Part shown: in pieces, positions 59,946 through 64,000 of the stretch
Layout: each line of letters opens with the position of its first letter
Position numbering within the stretch: the stretch's first letter is position 1
Assembly: GCF_004335085.1 (NCBI RefSeq)
Contig: NZ_RQRS01000016.1
Location: forward strand, 1-64,000
From: Pedobacter nototheniae
GTDB taxonomy: Bacteria; Bacteroidota; Bacteroidia; Sphingobacteriales; Sphingobacteriaceae
Direction: 5' to 3'
Length of the DNA: 64,000 nucleotides
The notes under the pieces: generated by a model
Told to the model about the DNA's origin: nothing
The model's database searches: none
Seen by the model: the letters and a program-made list of their open reading frames with translations, nothing else
Position numbers and translations under genes: made by a program

Positions 59946-61022
59946 CTAGCTTGAAGAGAGAAGTAGAAGTTGCTCTTTATAAAGCGTAGGTGTTGTTTGT
60001 TTGTGCTTTTTAAAAGCGGCGTAAAATGTAGATTTAGAGTTAAAGCCTACCTCATATCCAATCACTTCCAGCTTTATACCTTTATCATTCACAATAAGTT
60101 CGCAGGCCTCATTTATTCTAAATTCATTAATATAGGCAGCAAAGCTCTTCCCTAAATTATCATTCAGCAATTGCGAAAGCTGATGACCCGAAATATTGAT
60201 TTTTTTGGCCAGATCATTTAATTTAAGATCAGGATTTTTATAAAGTTCTTCATCAAGAATAATTTTTTCTAACTTCTCCGTCAAAGATATTGCCTGCTCA
60301 TTGGCAATTTTCTTATTGGCATAACGTACCAAATCCTGATTTGCTGAAAGTAGATTACTAGTTTTTCTCCTGCTGATAAATAAAAAGGTATTTAAGTAAA
60401 GGATAAGAGAGAAAAATAACGCTCCACTGATGCAATGACCATTAAAAAACGTGAAAATGGGTAATTTAAATGCAATCGGAACAACCACATTACCAATAAG
60501 CACCGAGAGCAATAATGTTTCTGTTGCAGAAAACTTTTCACCTTTGGTAAATAGTTTGGCAAAAGCGTTTCTAAGTAGCCAGGCAGATAATAGAATGTAA
60601 ATGGTAAATTGAATGGAAATCGCCGTTCCGATATAATTTTCCCATATGTATGGTTGTTTATCGTAAGGCGCAATAATGCTGGCTATCAAAATTGTTAAAA
60701 TCCAGAATAAATAAGTTCCATTTTGGATAAATTTGGTTTTTGAATTTTTTCCCAGTGCTGATTTAATAAAATAAAAAAGAGATGGACCTGCCAGCGAACT
60801 TCCTAAAATGCCAATATGTAAATAAATAGAAGGTAAATCTGGGTAGAAATAAAAAATAAACGATTTGCCAATTTTTAAAGAAAGCGATAAAAGTAACAGA
60901 CCTAGAAAATAGGTGCTGGTAGATTTTGGTTTTTTAAAGAACAGCAAATAGACACTAATGATAAAACCATTAAACACGCCTAAGGCACTAAAGAAAAATA
61001 AAATTTGCTGACCTAGGTTCAT
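59946..61022 (-). CDS. AraC-type regulator with N-terminal membrane domain
   Basis: 358 residues. About seven N-terminal membrane helices (to about residue 215) precede a cytoplasmic DNA-binding domain of the AraC family: KLNDLAKKINISGHQLSQLLND is the first helix-turn-helix and LEVIGYEVGFNSKSTFYAAFKKHKQTTPTLYK the second. The membrane part may sense a small molecule or envelope state. It is followed by an outer-membrane receptor gene in the same direction, a likely target. The acyl-CoA dehydrogenase gene is divergent. Confidence 0.9.
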   Translation of the reverse strand: MNLGQQILFFFSALGVFNGFIISVYLLFFKKPKSTSTYFLGLLLLSLSLKIGKSFIFYFYPDLPSIYLHIGILGSSLAGPSLFYFIKSALGKNSKTKFIQNGTYLFWILTILIASIIAPYDKQPYIWENYIGTAISIQFTIYILLSAWLLRNAFAKLFTKGEKFSATETLLLSVLIGNVVVPIAFKLPIFTFFNGHCISGALFFSLILYLNTFLFISRRKTSNLLSANQDLVRYANKKIANEQAISLTEKLEKIILDEELYKNPDLKLNDLAKKINISGHQLSQLLNDNLGKSFAAYINEFRINEACELIVNDKGIKLEVIGYEVGFNSKSTFYAAFKKHKQTTPTLYKEQLLLLSSS

Positions 61023-61147
61023 TTAACAAAAATAATAATCTTAGGTTAACAACAAGCTTATTATCAATTAATACTTTTACTTTGAGTAAATTAACATCTT
61101 ATACGTTTACTTTAAATAAACTTCAAAACAGCAATATCTGAAATATT

Positions 61148-61191
61148 TACTATGCAACCATAGTATTTTTGATCTAGAACTCTTACATTTG
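61148..61191 (+). promoter_or_regulatory. Inverted repeat and -7 element upstream of acyl-CoA dehydrogenase
   Basis: TACTATG-CAAC-CATAGTA (61148-61165) is a 7-bp inverted repeat. It lies 18 bp upstream of TACATTTG (61184-61191), which matches TAnnTTTG. The gene starts at 61220. The repeat could be an operator, for example for a fatty-acid-responsive regulator, but this is inference. Confidence 0.4.
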
Positions 61192-61219
61192 AAATCTAAC
61201 CCTTTATACATAAAATGTT

Positions 61220-62359
61220 ATGCATTTTGAATTAACTGAAGAACAAATAATGATTCAGCAAGCTGCCAGAGATTTTGCGCAGCAAGAATTAAAACCAGGC
61301 GTTATTGAAAGAGATGAGCATCAGAAATTTCCTGCCGAACAGGTAAAAAAACTGGGCGAACTTGGATTTCTGGGTATGATGGTGAATCCAAAGTATAATG
61401 GAAGCGGTCTTGATGCCATTTCTTATGTACTAGTTATGGAAGAACTTTCTAAAATAGACGCATCTGCCTCTGTAGTAGTTTCTGTTAATAACTCTTTAGT
61501 ATGTTATGGTCTTGAGGCTTATGGAAATGAAGCCCAAAAAGAGAAATATTTAAAACCTTTAGCTGCAGGAGAAAAAATTGGTGCATTTTGCTTATCTGAG
61601 CCAGAAGCAGGTTCTGATGCAACTTCGCAACGTACAACCGCCGAAGATAAAGGTGATTACTATTTGCTCAACGGAACCAAAAACTGGATTACCAACGGCA
61701 GCACTGCCTCTACTTATATTGTAATAGCGCAAACCCATCCAGAATTAAAACATAAAGGTATTAATGCTTTTATTGTAGAAAAAGGTATGGAAGGTTTCAC
61801 CGTAGGGCCAAAAGAAAACAAACTGGGTATTCGCGGCTCTGATACACACTCATTAATGTTTAATGATGTTAAAGTACCTAAAGAAAACAGAATTGGAGAA
61901 GACGGCTTCGGGTTCAAATTTGCCATGAAAACTTTAGAAGGTGGGCGTATTGGTATTGCTGCGCAAGCTTTGGGTATTGCCCAGGGTGCTTTTGAGTTAG
62001 CCACTCAATACGCTAAAGAACGTAAATCTTTTGGTAAGCCTATTTCTGAGCATCAGGCTATAGCTTTTAAACTGGCAGATATGGCTACGCAAATTGAAGC
62101 TGCAAGATTACTGGTTTATAAAGCCGCGTGGTTAAAAAATGAAGGCTTACCTTATACGCAGGCAGGCTCTATGGCTAAACTATTTGCTTCCAAAGTGGCA
62201 ATGGATGTAACCGTTGAAGCCGTTCAGGTTCATGGTGGCTATGGTTTTGTAAAAGAGTATCACGTTGAAAGATTAATGAGAGACGCAAAAATTACTCAAA
62301 TTTACGAAGGAACATCTGAGATTCAGAAAATGGTTATTTCAAGAGAAGTAATCAGATAG
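61220..62359 (+). CDS. Acyl-CoA dehydrogenase
   Basis: 379 residues, FAD-dependent, catalysing the first step of beta-oxidation. AFCLSEPEAGSDATSQRTTA and NGTKNWITNGSTASTYIVIAQT are the FAD-binding segments. The catalytic base is the Glu in IYEGTSEIQKMVISREVI, in the usual short-chain/butyryl-CoA-dehydrogenase position, and VQVHGGYGFVKEYHVERLMRD is conserved. The exact chain length is unknown. It may act with the isomerase/dienoyl-CoA reductase pair at 28-30 kb. Confidence 0.95.
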   Translation: MHFELTEEQIMIQQAARDFAQQELKPGVIERDEHQKFPAEQVKKLGELGFLGMMVNPKYNGSGLDAISYVLVMEELSKIDASASVVVSVNNSLVCYGLEAYGNEAQKEKYLKPLAAGEKIGAFCLSEPEAGSDATSQRTTAEDKGDYYLLNGTKNWITNGSTASTYIVIAQTHPELKHKGINAFIVEKGMEGFTVGPKENKLGIRGSDTHSLMFNDVKVPKENRIGEDGFGFKFAMKTLEGGRIGIAAQALGIAQGAFELATQYAKERKSFGKPISEHQAIAFKLADMATQIEAARLLVYKAAWLKNEGLPYTQAGSMAKLFASKVAMDVTVEAVQVHGGYGFVKEYHVERLMRDAKITQIYEGTSEIQKMVISREVIR

Positions 62360-62381
62360 TTATTTGGTGAGCAAAATGCAA

Positions 62382-62423
62382 TTGGCAATTTTCAGTTTAT
62401 TGTTTTTAACTGAAAATTGCCAA
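62382..62423. terminator. Hairpin between acyl-CoA dehydrogenase and the holin-like gene
   Basis: A perfect 16-bp stem (62382-62397 with 62408-62423; TTGGCAATTTTCAGTT and its complement) with a 10-nt loop, between convergent genes. Confidence 0.75.
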
Positions 62424-62433
62424 CTGTTAATGC

Positions 62434-62778
62434 TTATTCCTTATCTCCAGCAATTGCACCAAAAATAGCTTTAATCAAAGCCACTACGATTGCCAAAAAT
62501 ACGGCTGGTAAAAATCCGTTAACATGGAAAGAACTCATCATGTTACTTACCAATAAAATCATCAACACGGAGATAATAAAAGATACCAATCCAAGTGTTA
62601 AAAAGTTAACAGGAAAAGTTAGTACTCTTAAAATAAAACCAATGGTTGCATTTGCTAGGGCAATTAAAACCGCGGCAATAATGGCATTGCCATAACCATC
62701 AACTGTTACACCAGGAACCAGTTTTGCGCCAATAAAAACGGCTAAGCCCATTAAAAGGACTTCGATAATTAATTTCAT
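62434..62778 (-). CDS. Phage holin-like membrane protein (Mycobacteriophage holin superfamily IV / DUF360 type)
   Basis: 114 residues with four membrane helices and the family patterns LVPGVTVDGYGNAIIAAVLIALANATIG and RVLTFPVNFLTLGL. These proteins are widespread outside phages and, despite the name, are not evidence of a prophage. No phage genes are nearby. The function is unknown. Confidence 0.85.
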   Translation of the reverse strand: MKLIIEVLLMGLAVFIGAKLVPGVTVDGYGNAIIAAVLIALANATIGFILRVLTFPVNFLTLGLVSFIISVLMILLVSNMMSSFHVNGFLPAVFLAIVVALIKAIFGAIAGDKE

Positions 62779-62796
62779 ATTGCTTAATTTAGTAAA

Positions 62797-63228
62797 ATGT
62801 ATAAACGCCTTTTAAAATATACGGCTATTTCTTTAGTTACAGTTATTGCGTTCTCTTGTTCAGATACAAACAATAAGCCAATTATTAAATTTTCTGCCGA
62901 TAGTAGTTCAATTGTAATTAAAAATATCGAAGAAGTAAGTTTGCTACAAGTTAAAAATACAATGCAAGCCAATCCAGATTCCAGTCATTTAGTTAATGTA
63001 CTCTTATCCCCAGGGGATGAAGATAGCTTGCAAACAGAACAAGAAATTGCAGGTAAACTTATTTTAGCTGGTGATTCCTTGATTTTTAAACCCCAAACCG
63101 CTTTTTTAAAAGGGAAAAATTATTTGGTAGAAAGCTATATAGATGTACAATTTGGCAACAAGGAAAAACTTTTAAAAGGAACGCTTAAATACAGGCTAGA
63201 ACCTCAACAGGTTATTCTTAAACGATAA
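62797..63228 (+). CDS. Hypothetical lipoprotein
   Basis: 143 residues with a lipoprotein signal peptide (lipobox IAFSC) and a beta-rich body without recognisable domain (TQANPDSSHLV-like repeats of Ser, Asp and Leu). It is divergent from the holin-like gene, 18 bp apart, and lies upstream of the rimP promoter. The function is unknown. Confidence 0.7.
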   Translation: MYKRLLKYTAISLVTVIAFSCSDTNNKPIIKFSADSSSIVIKNIEEVSLLQVKNTMQANPDSSHLVNVLLSPGDEDSLQTEQEIAGKLILAGDSLIFKPQTAFLKGKNYLVESYIDVQFGNKEKLLKGTLKYRLEPQQVILKR

Positions 63229-63255
63229 ATATTAGTGTAATTTCCTGTCTCTTAG

Positions 63256-63286
63256 TTTGATTGTTTATAAAAAATTACTACATTTG
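63256..63286 (+). promoter_or_regulatory. Promoter of the rimP-nusA operon
   Basis: TTTG (63256-63259), a 19-bp spacer and TACATTTG (63279-63286) match the Bacteroidota consensus TTTG-N19-TAnnTTTG almost perfectly, 63 bp before rimP. Confidence 0.8.
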
Positions 63287-63307
63287 CATCGTAATCGAAG
63301 AAAAGAG

Positions 63308-63330
63308 AAGGGGACAGTGTCCCCTTTTTC
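63308..63330 (+). terminator. Attenuator-like hairpin in the rimP leader
   Basis: AAGGGGAC-AGT-GTCCCCTT followed by a T-run lies between the promoter and the rimP ATG (63350). It looks like an intrinsic terminator placed in a leader, so it may attenuate the operon. Confidence 0.65.
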
Positions 63331-63349
63331 TATGAAATCAGGTTAAAAT

Positions 63350-63814
63350 ATGCAGGTAGAAAAGAGAGTTATAGAACTCGTTGAAGAGAAAATTGCCGAT
63401 CGACCAGAGCTTTTTCTGGTGGAAGTGAAGATGTTGCCAAATAACAAATTAATTATTCATGTTGATGGTGATGAAGGCATAAGCATACAGGATTGTGTTG
63501 CAATAAGCAGACATGTTGGTTTTCATTTAGAAGAAGAAAATACAATAGAGCAAGCCTATAATTTAGAAGTTTCTTCTCCAGGAGTGGGAGAGCCTTTAAA
63601 ACTGATTCGCCAGTACAATAAAAATATTGGCCGTTCAATTAGTATTAAACTTAAAGAAGGTCAGAAAAAAGAAGGCAAACTTTTAGAAGTTACAGAAGAT
63701 AATCTGTTAATCGAAGAAGTAGTAAAAGAAAAAGGGAAAAAAGCGGTATCAGTTCCAGTAACTGTACCCTTTAATGATATAATAGAAACAAGTGTGTTAA
63801 TTTCATTTAAATAA
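63350..63814 (+). CDS. rimP: Ribosome maturation factor RimP
   Basis: 154 residues in the two-domain RimP fold: LVEVKMLPNNKLIIHVDGDEGISIQDCVAISRHVGFHL, then YNLEVSSPGVGEPLK, the conserved block, and an SH3-like C-terminal domain. It assists late 30S assembly. nusA follows 2 bp after its stop, the standard rimP-nusA-infB order. Confidence 0.95.
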   Translation: MQVEKRVIELVEEKIADRPELFLVEVKMLPNNKLIIHVDGDEGISIQDCVAISRHVGFHLEEENTIEQAYNLEVSSPGVGEPLKLIRQYNKNIGRSISIKLKEGQKKEGKLLEVTEDNLLIEEVVKEKGKKAVSVPVTVPFNDIIETSVLISFK

Positions 63815-63816
63815 AA

Positions 63817-64000
63817 ATGAGTACTACAACAATTAATTTGATTGACTCTTTCCAGGAGTTTAAAGATTTTAAAAATATAGATCGCCCAACGGTGATCAGT
63901 GTGTTGGAAGAAGTTTTTCGTAGCATGTTGCGTAAAAAATATGGAACAGACGAAAATTGTGATGTTATTGTGAACCCGGATAATGGAGATTTAGAGATCT
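63817..64000 (+). CDS. nusA: Transcription termination/antitermination factor NusA (5' part)
   Basis: The first 61 codons of NusA run off the window edge. They begin MSTTTINLIDSFQEFKDFKN and continue ISVLEEVFRSMLRKKYG, which fits the NusA N-terminal RNA-polymerase-binding domain. It starts 2 bp after rimP, so both are translated from one mRNA. Confidence 0.93.
   Translation, partial: MSTTTINLIDSFQEFKDFKNIDRPTVISVLEEVFRSMLRKKYGTDENCDVIVNPDNGDLEI

Noticed and set aside
62434..62778. Holin-like gene as a sign of a prophage
   Set aside because: This membrane family is widespread on bacterial chromosomes, and no phage structural, lysis or integrase gene is nearby.

Overview
The window looks like chromosomal DNA of a Bacteroidota member of the family Sphingobacteriaceae, most like Pedobacter. 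The support is its AT-rich composition, several matches to the Bacteroidota -7 promoter element (TAnnTTTG), the absence of Shine-Dalgarno-like leaders, and families typical of the phylum: TonB-dependent receptors with carboxypeptidase-like regulatory domains, DUF4270, DUF4920, TlpA/DUF4369 oxidoreductases and a COX24-like 29-residue ribosomal protein. I see no prophage, intact insertion sequence, CRISPR array, rRNA or tRNA. Most of the window is ordinary core genome.

Layout. 0.2-12.2 kb: an alpha/beta hydrolase, histidine ammonia-lyase (hutH), DoxX, an Old Yellow Enzyme, a three-gene SPFH / small membrane / zinc-ribbon operon, a TonB receptor with a small His/Cys-rich partner, urocanate hydratase (hutU) and a TlpA thioredoxin. 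12.3-14.5 kb: a GNAT-MarR operon behind a 26-bp perfect palindrome, and a nucleoid-associated protein. 14.7-21.7 kb: a MoxR cluster (DUF58, MoxR, DUF4350, DUF4129, membrane protein, SpoIIM) with a divergent RDD gene. 21.7-28 kb: small membrane proteins, an SGNH lipoprotein, lipB, a phosphopantetheinyl transferase, dcd and a large macroglobulin-like/TonB-plug protein. 28-29.8 kb: an enoyl-CoA isomerase / 2,4-dienoyl-CoA reductase pair. 30.5-36.7 kb: purD, a DUF4369-TlpA protein, a degenerate ureohydrolase, an epimerase and a SerB-SerA-ACT fusion. 37.7-44.1 kb: a CLC transporter behind a fluoride riboswitch, a tryptophan-dioxygenase-family protein, ilvE, a DPP-IV peptidase and DUF4920. 44.4-50.7 kb: radA, rng, the 29-residue ribosomal protein, a TPR protein and HU, then mutY and ssb on the other strand. 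50.8-57.5 kb: glmS, DUF4270, a half-length glycogen-synthase-like protein, panC, panD and a flippase-like membrane protein. 57.5-64 kb: an outer-membrane receptor with an AraC-type regulator, acyl-CoA dehydrogenase, a holin-like protein, a lipoprotein, rimP and the start of nusA.

Metabolic themes. There is histidine catabolism (hutH, hutU and a hutG-like gene, without hutI here), breakdown of unsaturated fatty acids (isomerase, dienoyl-CoA reductase, acyl-CoA dehydrogenase), and pantothenate, lipoate and amino-sugar synthesis.

Non-coding DNA is unusual in two places. Region 29.8-30.4 kb holds two near-identical ~250-bp units, and 36.8-37.35 kb holds two 151-bp units that look related to them. 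The second region is followed by three AT-rich hairpin modules that faintly resemble integron attC sites. The strongest non-coding call is the fluoride riboswitch on the minus strand at about 39.01-39.06 kb.
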